Assembly (NCBI GenBank): GCA_049509915.1
Contig: JBEKZL010000358.1
Span: 1 to 16,190, forward strand
DNA length: 16,190 nucleotides
Direction of reading: 5' to 3'
Origin: JBEKYD01 sp049509915
GTDB lineage: Bacteria > Acidobacteriota > Terriglobia > Bryobacterales > Bryobacteraceae
Every line of letters starts with the position of its first letter. Positions within the stretch are counted from its first letter, which is position 1. Position numbers and translations under genes: made by a program. A model generated the notes under the pieces. That model was not told where the DNA came from and made no database searches. It was given only the letters and a program-made list of their open reading frames with translations. Positions 6,463-15,500 of the stretch are shown here, piece by piece.

Positions 6463-8868
6463 TCACTCCGGCAGGGCGAAGCTGTAAAGTACATTGGCTG
6501 TCGAAATGGCCACGAACTGCTTGCCGTCCACGGCGTAGCTCATGGGCGACGAGGTGATACTGGAGCCGGCCTGGAAAGACCACAGCGGCTTGCCGGTCTT
6601 AGCGTCGAGCGCGATCAGGTTGCCTTCCGCCGACGCGGCGAAGACCACGCCGCCGGCTGTCGCCAGCACTCCGGCTTGCAGCGAGATCTGGGTGAGTGGA
6701 AATTTCCACTGAACCTTTCCGGTGTCGGGATCGATGGCCATGACGCCCTGGGAGTCGTCCCTCGGGCGGTCTCTGCCGCCGCGCCCTGTGCCCGCACCGA
6801 AGAACTGCCGTCCCGCCTCATAGGGCGCGGGACCGGAAGCGTAATTGCTCGACCCATCGTAATAGGCCGCGTACAACCAGCCGGTGAGCGGGCTGTAGGA
6901 GGGCGCCTGAAAATTGCTGCCGCCGCCCAGCGAAGGATAGACCAGGGCGCCTTCCGGAGTCGACTGCGAGCCCGGAGTGGTGATGGGGCGGCCCTTGTCG
7001 TCCCACCCTTTGACCCAGCTTGCCCGTACGTAGGGCGTGGCCGAAAGAAGCTGGCCGTTGGTCCGGTCGAGTACGTAGAAGACGCCGTTGCGATCGGCCT
7101 GCAGCAGCAGTTTGCGCATTTGGCCTTTGTATACGCGGTCCACCAGCACGACGTCCTCGGTGGCGTCCCAATCGTGAGTGTCGTTGGGGGTGAACTGGTA
7201 GTGCCACTTGCGCTTCCCGGTTTCGGCGTCGAGCGCCACCACGGCGCACGTGAACAGGTTGTCGCCTTTGCGCACGTCGCCGTTTTCGTCCGGGCCGGGG
7301 TTGCCCACGGTCCAGTAGATAGTGTTCAACTCCGCGTCGTAGCTGCCGGTGAGCCAGGTCGGGCCGCTGCCGTGCCGCCAGCTTTCGCCCTCCCACGTGT
7401 CGTGGCCGAACTCGCCCGGGCCGGGAATCGTATTGAATCGCCACAGCCGCTTGCCGGTGGCCGGATCGTAGGCGTCGATAAAGCCGCGAATTCCGAACTC
7501 GCCGCCGGAAATGCCGGTGATGATCTTGTCCTTCAGCGCCAGCGGCGGTGAGGTGATGCTGTATCCCAGCATGGTGTCGGCTACCTGGATTTCCCACAGC
7601 AGCGCGCCGCTGCGCCGGTCAAGGGCCACCAGCGCGGCATCCAGCGTCCCGAAAAAGAGGCGATCCCCGAGGATCGCCACGCCACGGTTGACGCGGTTGA
7701 TCTCGTACGGGTTTACCACCTTCTGCTTCCGCTCGTACCGCCAGATCTCGCGGCCGGTGCGCGCGTCCAGCGCCAACACCTGGCCGGGCATTCCGGTGGT
7801 GTACATGATGCCGTCGGCCACCAGCGGGATCGATTCCACGATGGCGTCGCCTGGAAGCTGCACCGCCCAGCGGGCCTGAAGCTGGCGCACGTTGCCCGCG
7901 CCGATCTCGGAAAGCGGCGAGAAGAACTGCCCCCCGTAATCGCCCCAGTAGGTCAGCCAGTTTTGCGGCTCCGAGCGGGCGTCCCGAATGCGCTCGTACG
8001 GGATGCCGCCAGGTTCCGAAGCCGTAGCTTCGGACACCACGGAGATCTTCGCCCGATCGGGGCCGTTCAGGGTTTTGAGGTAAGCCACCAGGTCGCGGAT
8101 CTGGGCGGAAGATAGGCGGCTCGAATAATCGGCCGGCATCAGCGACCGCGCCTCCACGCGCAGACCGGCGAGTTTCGACTTGTCGAACAGGCGGATCTGG
8201 CCGGCCGTATCCACCATCTGCAGCGAGAAGCTGTCTTCGTTCTTGCGCACGCCGCGATACTCGCGGCCGTCGGCGGCCGTGGCGACGACGGTGACCGGGG
8301 GCCGGCGGAACCACCCGCCGCGTCCCCCGGAGGGCGGGGCGTTGGGATTGACGATGTGGGTCTCGAGCGTCGCCACGGACATCTGCCCGGCGGACGTCAG
8401 ATCGGGACCGACCGGGACGCCCTGGCCGTACACGGTATGGCAATTCAGGCATTGGCCCGCGCCAGCGAAGACCTTTCGTCCGGCGGCCGCGTCGCCGGCG
8501 ACCCTTTCATGCACCGCGTCCGGACCGGCCAGGCTGCGGATGTAAGAGACCAGCTGCCAGACCTGTTCGCTGCTGAATTGCGCGAAGGCCGGCATCTGGG
8601 TCCCGCGAATGCCTCCGCGGATGCTGGTGAAGATCTGCCCATCGGCGCCGCCGTGACGGAAGGTCCCGGTCGCCAGCGCCGGGCCCCGGTCTCCACGCGC
8701 CGCCTGGCCGTGGCAGGCCTGGCAAGCCTGATCGTAGAGCTTGTGCCCTGCCGCCACCGCGCCGCCGTCTCCCGCGAAGGGGTTCTTTTGCGTCTCGGCG
8801 GTATCCTGCTGGGCGCCAAGCCGGGAAACAAGGCAGAGCGACAGGGCGAACGTGTGCGCGATCTTCAT
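6463..8868 (-). CDS. PQQ-dependent dehydrogenase with two N-terminal cytochrome c domains
   Basis: An 801-aa periplasmic quinohemoprotein. A signal peptide covers residues 1-19 (cleavage near LGA|QQ). The first cytochrome c has CQACH (49-53) with probable Met ligand M92. The second has CLNCH (140-144) with a likely Met at 244, and carries an insert of the kind seen in heme-binding domains of Planctomycetes and Acidobacteria (GREYRG..., 200-240). From about residue 280 an eight-bladed PQQ propeller follows, with repeated blade motifs such as ALDARTGREIW, AYDPATGKRLWRF and ALDAKTGKPLW. HDWD (565-568) marks the region of the catalytic Asp. It would oxidise an alcohol or sugar-like substrate and pass electrons to its own hemes; the substrate is unknown. 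No vicinal Cys pair is seen. ATG 8868 was chosen because it gives a signal peptide; the frame stays open upstream to 9246 but overlaps the divergent gene. Confidence 0.92.
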   Translation of the reverse strand: MKIAHTFALSLCLVSRLGAQQDTAETQKNPFAGDGGAVAAGHKLYDQACQACHGQAARGDRGPALATGTFRHGGADGQIFTSIRGGIRGTQMPAFAQFSSEQVWQLVSYIRSLAGPDAVHERVAGDAAAGRKVFAGAGQCLNCHTVYGQGVPVGPDLTSAGQMSVATLETHIVNPNAPPSGGRGGWFRRPPVTVVATAADGREYRGVRKNEDSFSLQMVDTAGQIRLFDKSKLAGLRVEARSLMPADYSSRLSSAQIRDLVAYLKTLNGPDRAKISVVSEATASEPGGIPYERIRDARSEPQNWLTYWGDYGGQFFSPLSEIGAGNVRQLQARWAVQLPGDAIVESIPLVADGIMYTTGMPGQVLALDARTGREIWRYERKQKVVNPYEINRVNRGVAILGDRLFFGTLDAALVALDRRSGALLWEIQVADTMLGYSITSPPLALKDKIITGISGGEFGIRGFIDAYDPATGKRLWRFNTIPGPGEFGHDTWEGESWRHGSGPTWLTGSYDAELNTIYWTVGNPGPDENGDVRKGDNLFTCAVVALDAETGKRKWHYQFTPNDTHDWDATEDVVLVDRVYKGQMRKLLLQADRNGVFYVLDRTNGQLLSATPYVRASWVKGWDDKGRPITTPGSQSTPEGALVYPSLGGGSNFQAPSYSPLTGWLYAAYYDGSSNYASGPAPYEAGRQFFGAGTGRGGRDRPRDDSQGVMAIDPDTGKVQWKFPLTQISLQAGVLATAGGVVFAASAEGNLIALDAKTGKPLWSFQAGSSITSSPMSYAVDGKQFVAISTANVLYSFALPE

Positions 8869-8929
8869 GGGGCTGAATTGTCCGATCTGGTATAAGGATA
8901 CAATTTCCGGCCCTGGAGTTGCGCTTATT

Positions 8930-8972
8930 GTGCAGAAACTCGCTTTTCGCGAACCCCCTCCCGTTTCTGCAC
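8930..8972. repeat. Perfect inverted repeat in divergent intergenic region
   Basis: GTGCAGAAAC (8930-8939) and GTTTCTGCAC (8963-8972) form a perfect 10-bp inverted repeat with a 23-base spacer. The spacer contains the palindrome TTCGCGAA (8946-8953). It lies between the PQQ dehydrogenase start (8868, minus) and the SecD-head-like gene (8974 or 8986, plus). It could be an operator for a dimeric regulator or an RNA hairpin in the plus-strand leader. Confidence 0.6.
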
Positions 8973-8973
8973 T

Positions 8974-9447
8974 ATGCTGGAACTCATGAGGGCTCGGGTA
9001 TTTCTCCTGCTGGCCGGCGCTTGCGCGGGCGGCTTCTGCCAGAGTGTACCGCGGACGGCGGTCACCCTGTCGGTGGATCTGATGGTGCCCTGCTCCGGCC
9101 CGCATGCCGGCTCGCCCATCCCTGTGAAAGGCAGCAGCCAGGCGTTGTGCCTCGCCGGGCAGCCGTTCCTTACCGAGAAAGACGTGGAATCCGCGGAAAC
9201 GCGCCCCGGCTCCGGCGGCTACCGGGTCGTGTTTCTCACCTTCCACCAGAATGCCGCCAGGCGGGAGCTCCAGGTCACGCTAAAGAACGTCGGCAACCGT
9301 ATCGCCATCGTCTTGAACGGGCGCGTGCTTGCCACACCCACCATTGCCGCCGGCTCGCGCCAACTGTACCTGGACGGCGGCTTCACCCAGGCGCAAGCGC
9401 AGGCGCTGGTTCACTCGTTTTATGAAACCATGTACCGGCGGCCCTGA
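8974..9447 (+). CDS. Exported orphan SecD P1-head-like protein, 157 aa
   Basis: A signal peptide (RARVFLLLAGACAGGFC, residues 6-22) leads a protein whose residues 66-147 resemble the P1 head subdomain of SecD/SecDF. Supporting features are LTEKDVESAE, then FLTFHQNAARRELQ, VGNRIAIVLNGRVLATPTI and the closing GGFTQAQAQAL, which mirror SecD's order of blocks. SecD's transmembrane part is absent, so it cannot be a translocase subunit by itself. The function is unknown; a periplasmic adaptor or binding role is inference. The true start may be ATG 8986, which has GGA a few bases upstream and gives a cleaner signal peptide; ATG 8974 directly abuts the inverted repeat. The stop at 9447 is three bases before the ABC ATPase ATG (9451), implying translational coupling. 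Confidence 0.75.
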   Translation: MLELMRARVFLLLAGACAGGFCQSVPRTAVTLSVDLMVPCSGPHAGSPIPVKGSSQALCLAGQPFLTEKDVESAETRPGSGGYRVVFLTFHQNAARRELQVTLKNVGNRIAIVLNGRVLATPTIAAGSRQLYLDGGFTQAQAQALVHSFYETMYRRP

Positions 9448-9450
9448 TTG

Positions 9451-11157
9451 ATGACCATCTCGTGCCGCAAGCTCACGCGCCGCTTTGGCGACTTCACCGC
9501 CGTGGACGCGGTGACCTTCCAGGTCGAGGGCGGCTCCATCTGCGCCTTTCTCGGTCCCAACGGCGCCGGCAAGTCCACCACCCTCAAGATGCTCACCGGC
9601 ATCGAGCCGCCATCGAGCGGCGATGTCGAGGTTTGCGGTCTTGACGTCCGCTCGCGCTCCATCGAATTAAAGCGCCTCATCGGAGTCCTGCCGGAGGACC
9701 TCGGCCTGTTTGACGACCTCACGGTGGAAGAACACCTTTCGCTGATTGGCGATGTCTACGGCCTGAGCCGGCCGGTGAGCCGCGATCGCGCCAGTCAACT
9801 GCTCCGCGCCCTGGGACTCGAGCACGGCCGCCATACCTTCGCCGCCGCCTGCTCCCACGGCATGCGCAAGAAAACCTCTTTTGCCATGGCGCTGCTGCCC
9901 AACCCCGAGGTGCTGTTCCTCGACGAACCCTTTGAAGCCATCGACCCGGTGACCTCGAAGATCATGCGCGACCTGCTGCAATCGGTGGCCGCGCGCGGCA
10001 TCACCGTGTTCTTCACCTCGCACGTGCTTTCCACCGTGGAACAGATCGCCCGTGCCGCTCGAGCAACATTATTTCGACCTGGTGGAAGCACCCGTGGTGG
10101 AGGAGATCGAGTGGCTCGGGTCGCCGCGATCTTAACCGCCCTCGGCCGGGCGCTGCGCAGGGGGCAGAAGAGCGTTTGGTCGGTGGCGGGCAATAACTTC
10201 TTCATCGTTTCCGCGGTGGTGATGCAGGATGCCGGAGTGTTTATCTACCTGCTCATCGGGGTGGTGATTCTGTTTCCGCTGAGCGCCGACCCGCTGCGCA
10301 AAATTCCAGCATCGCGCCTGAAGCTTCTGCCGCTCACCCGGCGCGAGCTCTGGATTCTGCGCGCCGCCAGCCCTTGGGTCAACCCGGTGACATGGGCGAT
10401 TGCGGCGCTGGCGATCTGGGCGGCGCGCGGCAAAGTGACGGCCGGATTATGGGGCCTGGCGGCGGGAATGGTGGCGGCCGCCCTGGCGCTCTCCGCCCTC
10501 GGTGTCGCTCCCGGGTATGGTTTGTGGCGGCACGTGCCCGCCTTTCCCGGGCGGCTCAATCAACTGGTGCGCAAGAATCTGCGCCAAATGCTTTCCACCC
10601 TCGATCTGTGCTGCGCCGTGCTCCTCGCGGCCGCCGCCGCCGCTTTTCGTTTGAGCATGCCGGCTTTGCCGCCCGATGCGCTTTTGATCCTCACCGTGCT
10701 GGTGGTGCTGGCCCTGTCGTCTTATGCCGGGGCGCTGTTCGGCCTCGATGGCCCCGGCGGCCGCTCGCGGTATCGCCTGCTGCCGCTGCCCGGCTGGCAG
10801 TTGCTGGCGGCCAAGGACGTCGCCTTCCTCCTGATCGTGGTTCCGTTGACTCTGCCGCTGGCGCCGCTGGCCGGGTTGAGCGCGGCCCTCGTGGCTCTGG
10901 CGGCCGGCCGAAACCGGGCGGTGAATCTGCCGCGGCAACAAGTGCGCTGGTGCTTTTCCACCGGAGCCGGGAACCTGGAGGATGCCGTGGGGGGACTTGC
11001 ACAAGCCGCCGTGATGATCATGGCCGCCGCCTCAACTTACTTCGTCAGCCCGCTGTTTCTGGCGCCTTGTATGGGCGCGTGGGCGGCGTCGTTGTGGTGG
11101 TTCGGACGGACTCTCGACCGGGTGTTTCGCGCCGGGGAGGCGCCGTCTCACCCCTAA
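9451..11157 (+). CDS. ABC-2 ATPase and permease merged in one ORF
   Basis: As sequenced, one ORF of 568 aa holds an ABC ATPase followed by a permease. The ATPase has Walker A GPNGAGKST (35-43), a Q-loop position reading VLPED (Glu instead of Gln), signature SHGMRKK (135-141), Walker B VLFLDEP (154-160) and the H-loop His (H191). About 35 residues that normally follow the H-loop are missing, and the ATPase tail is found in the +1 frame. The permease begins naturally at GTG 10111 (residue 221) and has several hydrophobic helices to the end, in two halves. Thus the fusion is probably caused by an out-of-frame deletion near 10050 rather than being a designed fusion. The substrate is unknown. It is coupled to the upstream SecD-head-like gene. 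A TTG at 9448 is an alternative start. Confidence 0.8.
   Translation: MTISCRKLTRRFGDFTAVDAVTFQVEGGSICAFLGPNGAGKSTTLKMLTGIEPPSSGDVEVCGLDVRSRSIELKRLIGVLPEDLGLFDDLTVEEHLSLIGDVYGLSRPVSRDRASQLLRALGLEHGRHTFAAACSHGMRKKTSFAMALLPNPEVLFLDEPFEAIDPVTSKIMRDLLQSVAARGITVFFTSHVLSTVEQIARAARATLFRPGGSTRGGGDRVARVAAILTALGRALRRGQKSVWSVAGNNFFIVSAVVMQDAGVFIYLLIGVVILFPLSADPLRKIPASRLKLLPLTRRELWILRAASPWVNPVTWAIAALAIWAARGKVTAGLWGLAAGMVAAALALSALGVAPGYGLWRHVPAFPGRLNQLVRKNLRQMLSTLDLCCAVLLAAAAAAFRLSMPALPPDALLILTVLVVLALSSYAGALFGLDGPGGRSRYRLLPLPGWQLLAAKDVAFLLIVVPLTLPLAPLAGLSAALVALAAGRNRAVNLPRQQVRWCFSTGAGNLEDAVGGLAQAAVMIMAAASTYFVSPLFLAPCMGAWAASLWWFGRTLDRVFRAGEAPSHP
10052..10135 (+). pseudogene. Stranded C-terminal tail of the ABC ATPase (+1 frame)
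   Basis: In the frame one base ahead of the ATPase, 27 codons read VPLEQHYFDLVEAPVVEEIE then WLGSPRS and TAA (10133-10135). This is the expected C-terminal end of an ABC-2 ATPase, out of register with its N-terminal part. It overlaps the GTG start of the permease (10111) by 25 bases, as is usual in such operons. Its position shows that a short segment and the reading frame were lost between the H-loop and this tail. Confidence 0.65.
10111..11157 (+). other. Permease portion, probable native start GTG 10111
   Basis: From GTG 10111 the frame encodes a 348-aa membrane protein, beginning MARVAAILTALGRALRRGQK. An amphipathic start is followed by a helix (MQDAGVFIYLLIGVVILFPL) and several more, with a polar middle (RLNQLVRKNLRQML) that begins a second hydrophobic half. 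This duplicated layout suggests an ABC-2 transporter membrane subunit of an exporter type. It overlaps the ATPase tail in the other frame, which is the usual arrangement for two separate genes. The ATPase portion is described with the full ORF. Confidence 0.6.
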
Positions 11158-11190
11158 CCGTCCTTTCCTAACCGCGGCTTCTCACGGTCG

Positions 11191-11297
11191 GTGGGACAGA
11201 CCATCGTTTATTGTGGTCTGTCAGGCGGTGGGATCAGGGGCCTGGCCACTTTTGGCGGCGAGAGGGTGGGGCAGACCATCGTTTTTCGTGGTCTGTC
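11191..11297. repeat. Two direct copies of a hairpin repeat (REP-like)
   Basis: Copies of 32 bases at 11191-11222 and 11266-11297 match at 29 of 32 positions. Each is itself a hairpin: GACAGACCA pairs with TGGTCTGTC in the first, and the second differs only by one G-T wobble. They lie in the gene-free gap between convergent genes (11158-11417), so they could also serve as bidirectional terminators or mRNA stabilisers. No protein is supported in this gap. Confidence 0.75.
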
Positions 11298-11417
11298 GTC
11301 TTCCGGGCTGCGACCGTCGGACGCAAACGTCAGCAGGACTTCCTGCGCCACGGCACGGCACCCAAGCCTCTGTGAGAAATGCGAGCCAACCGCCGTTTCG
11401 CCTTTTGCTCGCGGCCG

Positions 11418-12575
11418 CTAATCCGGCGCGGGCCTCAGGCAGACGGTGATTTGAATCCCCGCCGGATCGCGGTTCTCGATCGTCACCGAGCCTCCAAATA
11501 ACGCCAGGATACGGCGGGCTACGGCGGGGTCCAGGCCCAACTGACCGGCCGACGTCGAGTCTTCGCCTAGGGCGAAAAGGTCGAAGAATTTCGGGAGGGC
11601 AAGAGGCGGTACGGTCCTCCCGCGGCTCTCAATCGCGATTTGAGTAGCGTCGGGGGCGAAATCATAAGTGAGCCGGACAACGCCGCCCGGCTCCGAAAAC
11701 TTCACCGCCGTCTCCAGGAGCGCCCGGAGTGCCGTCACCAGAAGGTCGTTCCTGCCAAGGATGAAAGCTGTTCCTGCCGGCCCACAGTCCAACCTCACCT
11801 GCCGCGGCGACGCAATCCCCGCTGCCTGTTCGATCGCCCTACCGACGGCGGTCGCCAAAGGCACGCGCATACCAATCGGTTCGCCGGCCTCCACCTCAAT
11901 TTGAGTCAGCAGCACAGCGTGGTCAAGAATGCCGAGGATCCGCTCCCGCGACATCTCGAAACCCTTACGGAGTGCCGGGTTACGTTTGCATTCCGGCTGC
12001 TCCCAGATGAGCTCGGTGATTCCCAGGAGTCCGTTCAGGGGCGTGCGGAACTCGTGAGCGATCAGGCGCAGGAAATCACTCTTGGATTGGTCCAGGATCT
12101 TCAATCGCGCGTGCGCCTCGCCAAGTTCACGGGTGCGCGCGCGGACCAACTCTTCCAGGTGGCAACTGTGCAGTTCCATTGCCCGCTGAAGACGGCGCAG
12201 TTCCAGGTGGGTTGCCACGCGCGCCAGCACCTCGGGGAGTTGGAAAGGTTTCGTGACGTAATCCACCCCGCCGGATCGAAACGCCCTGATCTTGTCTTCG
12301 GTTTCGTTCAGCGCGCTGAGGAAGATCACGGGAATGGGAGCCAGCGTGGGTTCGGCCTTCAGCCGATCGCACACTTCGAAGCCGTTCATCTCCGGCATAT
12401 TGATATCCAGCAGGATCAGGTCTGGAGGGCTCTGTGCAGCCGACGCCAGTGCCAGCCGGCCCCTCGGAAACGAGCGTATCGCGTAGCCCTGATCCCTCAT
12501 CATGTCTTCCAGCAGGTTCAAATTGCTGGGTTGGTCGTCCACCACCATGATGCTTGCCATGCCGGTCTGTGTCAT
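11418..12575 (-). CDS. Receiver-histidine kinase protein with degenerate ATP site
   Basis: A 385-aa protein with an N-terminal receiver (VVDD 11-14, phospho-acceptor D57, S87, K109), a coiled-coil linker (about 125-165) and a histidine kinase DHp domain with HEFRTP (H174). The C-terminal HATPase-like domain is unusual: the N-box Asn residues are replaced (LLETAVKFS, T289 for Asn), the G1-box Asp is Ser (ESRGRTVP, S317) and its second Gly is Thr. The F-box (FFDLF) and part of G2 (QLGL) remain. It therefore may bind ATP poorly or not at all, and may act as a phosphate relay, phosphatase or dimerisation partner. No membrane segment is seen, so it is cytoplasmic. It overlaps the upstream hybrid kinase by ATGA (12575-12572), implying coupled translation and joint function. 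Confidence 0.88.
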   Translation of the reverse strand: MTQTGMASIMVVDDQPSNLNLLEDMMRDQGYAIRSFPRGRLALASAAQSPPDLILLDINMPEMNGFEVCDRLKAEPTLAPIPVIFLSALNETEDKIRAFRSGGVDYVTKPFQLPEVLARVATHLELRRLQRAMELHSCHLEELVRARTRELGEAHARLKILDQSKSDFLRLIAHEFRTPLNGLLGITELIWEQPECKRNPALRKGFEMSRERILGILDHAVLLTQIEVEAGEPIGMRVPLATAVGRAIEQAAGIASPRQVRLDCGPAGTAFILGRNDLLVTALRALLETAVKFSEPGGVVRLTYDFAPDATQIAIESRGRTVPPLALPKFFDLFALGEDSTSAGQLGLDPAVARRILALFGGSVTIENRDPAGIQITVCLRPAPD

Positions 12576-15500
12576 ATTCTCTCCGCGTTTCTTTCCGTCT
12601 TGCTTTCCGCCGCCTCTTCGAACCAGCGGGCCAGGACATCATAGTCGTACCTGTCCGCGGCCTCCTGCAGCGAGCACGCGGCTCCGATGTCCAGCTCTCC
12701 CACTCTGTGGATGAGCTGGTCGAGACGGTCCTTCTGGCCGTTCCGAACGGCATCGCGCAATTGCTCAATCCAATCCGCGGGCAGTTCGGCGAGCAGTCCG
12801 ACGCCCGCCGCCGGCCCCGCGGCGGCAAGACCGTCCACTGCCGGCACCGTCTCCGCCTCGGCGTATCGATAGTCGAGATTGAGGTGGGCTCGAATTTTCT
12901 CCAGCAGTTCGCTTTCCCGGCACGGCTTCGAGAGAAAATCATCCATGAGACCGTCGCGCATGACGGCGTCGCGCTGCTCATCCAAGGCGTTTGCGGTCAG
13001 TGCGACGATGACGGGCGGCTTTTCATGCGCCTCTGTCTTGATGATTCGGGCGGCCTCCAGCCCGTTCATCCCGGGCATGCGGATATCCATCAGAATAAGG
13101 TCCGGCTTCCATTCCCGCCAGATCCCGACCGCAACCTCCCCTCCATCGGCTTCACGAGTATCGAAGCCAATCGACTGCAACAAATCAGTGAGCCAGCCGC
13201 GCCCGCGTGGTTCGTCATCGACAATCAGGACTTGAGCTGACTGTCCAGGCATGAGGCCGGTCACTCGCCCGGATGCCAGGTGCGCCGGCAGTTCATTCAG
13301 GGAGGCCGCCTGCGCGGGGATCTCGAAATGAAAGAGAGAACCCCTGCCCGCCTCGCTCGAGAAACCGATCTCGCCGCCCATCAGCCGCACGAACTCCCTG
13401 CTGATGGCTAGTCCCAGGCCGGTCCCATTTTGAGACGCCCGGCCGCTGAGAGTTTGCACGAATGGCCGGAAGAGACTGGAATGTTCCGTTGCCGCAATAC
13501 CGATGCCAGTGTCTTCGACCTCGACCGATAGCGCAAGCTGGTCCCCGGATCGCGGCTCTACGTTTACCTGAAGCTTGATCCAACCTGCCTCGGTGAACTT
13601 GATGGCGTTCCCAAGAAGATTGATCAGCACCTCGCGAAGCTTGCCTTGATCCGCCACGATGGGGCGACCGGGTTCCCCTTTGATCTGCGCTTCGAGCTGG
13701 AGTCCCTTCGCCTCTGCGCGGAGGCGAAACATGGCAGCCAGATCCGTCACCAGGGTGGATAGGTCAAACGGCGCGGGATTGGCCTCGACGCGCCCGGCCT
13801 CGATTTTGGACATAACAAGGATGTCGTTGATAATTCCGAGAAGGTGTTCTCCGCTGCGGTTAATGATGTTCAGGTTCTTTTTGGCTGCCGCGGCCAGCGA
13901 TGGATCGCGCAACAGCAGTTGGGCATAGCCCAGAATGGCGTTCATGGGCGTCCGGATCTCGTGGGACATGTTGGCAAGGAATGTACTCTTCGCTCGATCA
14001 GCCGCTTCTGCCGCCTCCTTGGCCTCGCGAAGGTCCTTCTCGATCTGCTTGCGTAGGCTGATATCGCGCGCGAACTTGAAGGCGTATTCCTTTCCATCGA
14101 ACTCCACATGAGTAATACTGACTTCCACCGGGAAGATATGTCCCTGCTTGGTAATGTGAATCGTCTCCAGAGTCATCGAACCATGCGCTCTGACTCTCTC
14201 CCATGCCGCCGCCCAGGCGTCGCCGTGCAAATCGGGAGCGATATCGCCGATCGACAGGGAAGCGAACTCCTCCCGCGAACGGCCTAAGGACCGGGAGGCG
14301 GCCTCGTTGACGTAGAGGTAGCGGCCCGCCGGGTCCAGCCAGGATACCGCGTCGGAGGCCTGTTCTACCGAAGTTTGCGCCAGCCGAAGCTCCTCCGCCG
14401 CCCGCCTGGATTCGGTAATGTCGAAAAACGTGACGACCGCACCGACAGTTTGGCCGCCCCGACGTTGCGGATGGGACCAATACTCGGCGGGAAAAGACGT
14501 TCCGTCCGCCCTCCAGAGTACCTCGTCGGTGACGTGGGTTCCGTGCCCGATCTGGAACGCGCGAAAGATCCGGCACTCCCGCACTGGATAAGTGGTTCCG
14601 TCCTTACGGGAATGGTGAATCTGGTCGTGCATGTTCCGGCCCAGGAGGTCCTCGGCGCGTTCATATCCCAGGAGTCTGATACACGCAGGATTGCAGAAAG
14701 TGCACCGGCCTTTCATATCGATCCCGTAAATGGCCTCCGCCATCGATTCCAGCAACAGGCGGAGCCGCAGTTCCCCCGATTCCAATTCGTCGGTGCGCGA
14801 CTTCACGAGTTCTTCCAGACGCTCACGGCCCTGTTCGATCTCGAGCTGCCGGCGATGATTCAGGCGGAGGTAACCGGCCAGCAGGAAGGTCATCAACAAC
14901 CCTGCCGCCAGTGCCGATTCGCTGCTGCTCCGCACGGGCCGAAATGCCTGCGGGGCGGAGGTCGCTACAATAGCCCATTTGCGTCCGGCAACCTGAATCT
15001 CCCGGACCGCTTTGATGCGCCCCGGGACATCTTTGATTTCATCGAACCGTGCGGTGTTCGGATAGAGTATCCTCTCTCCCGGCTTGGCGTCGAGATCGAA
15101 TACGGTCACTTGCAGCCCCGACAGCCTGCCGGCTGCCGCTCCCACCCTCTCGATCATGTCTCCGATCCGAAACACGGCGAGCGCGTATCCCGTCAGCAGC
15201 TCGCGCCGTTCACTCGCGCTCGGTGGTGTCGTACCGCCCTGGTACACCGGGCGGAAGACCAGGAATCCGTATTGATCCGCGGTCTCCTGCACGAGGGTCA
15301 CCCGGCCGGTGGCAACCAGGTTGCCAGTGGCGGCCGAACGCCGCAGCGCTTCGTCGCGAACCGGGTTGGAAGCCAGGTCGAGGCCGAGCGCTTTTTGGTT
15401 GCCCTCTAACGGTTCAACGAAGAAGACGGGGAAATACTCGGCGCGGTCGCCGGCTCGGACCAATTGGCCTTGCGGCAACCGCTCGGAGAATTGGAATAAT

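Noticed and set aside
8878..8904. TTGTCC-N15-TACAAT as a sigma-70 promoter for the plus-strand gene
   Set aside because: The spacing is short and the matches are weak, so I could not support it.
8869..9246. N-terminal extension of the quinoprotein upstream to 9246
   Set aside because: It overlaps the divergent SecD-head-like gene, lacks a protein-like composition, and the ATG at 8868 gives a clean signal peptide.
14375..15409. Long plus-strand ORF opposite the hybrid kinase
   Set aside because: It is the mirror of the CHASE and PAS coding region, where the minus strand has clear domain motifs, and it has no recognisable protein features.
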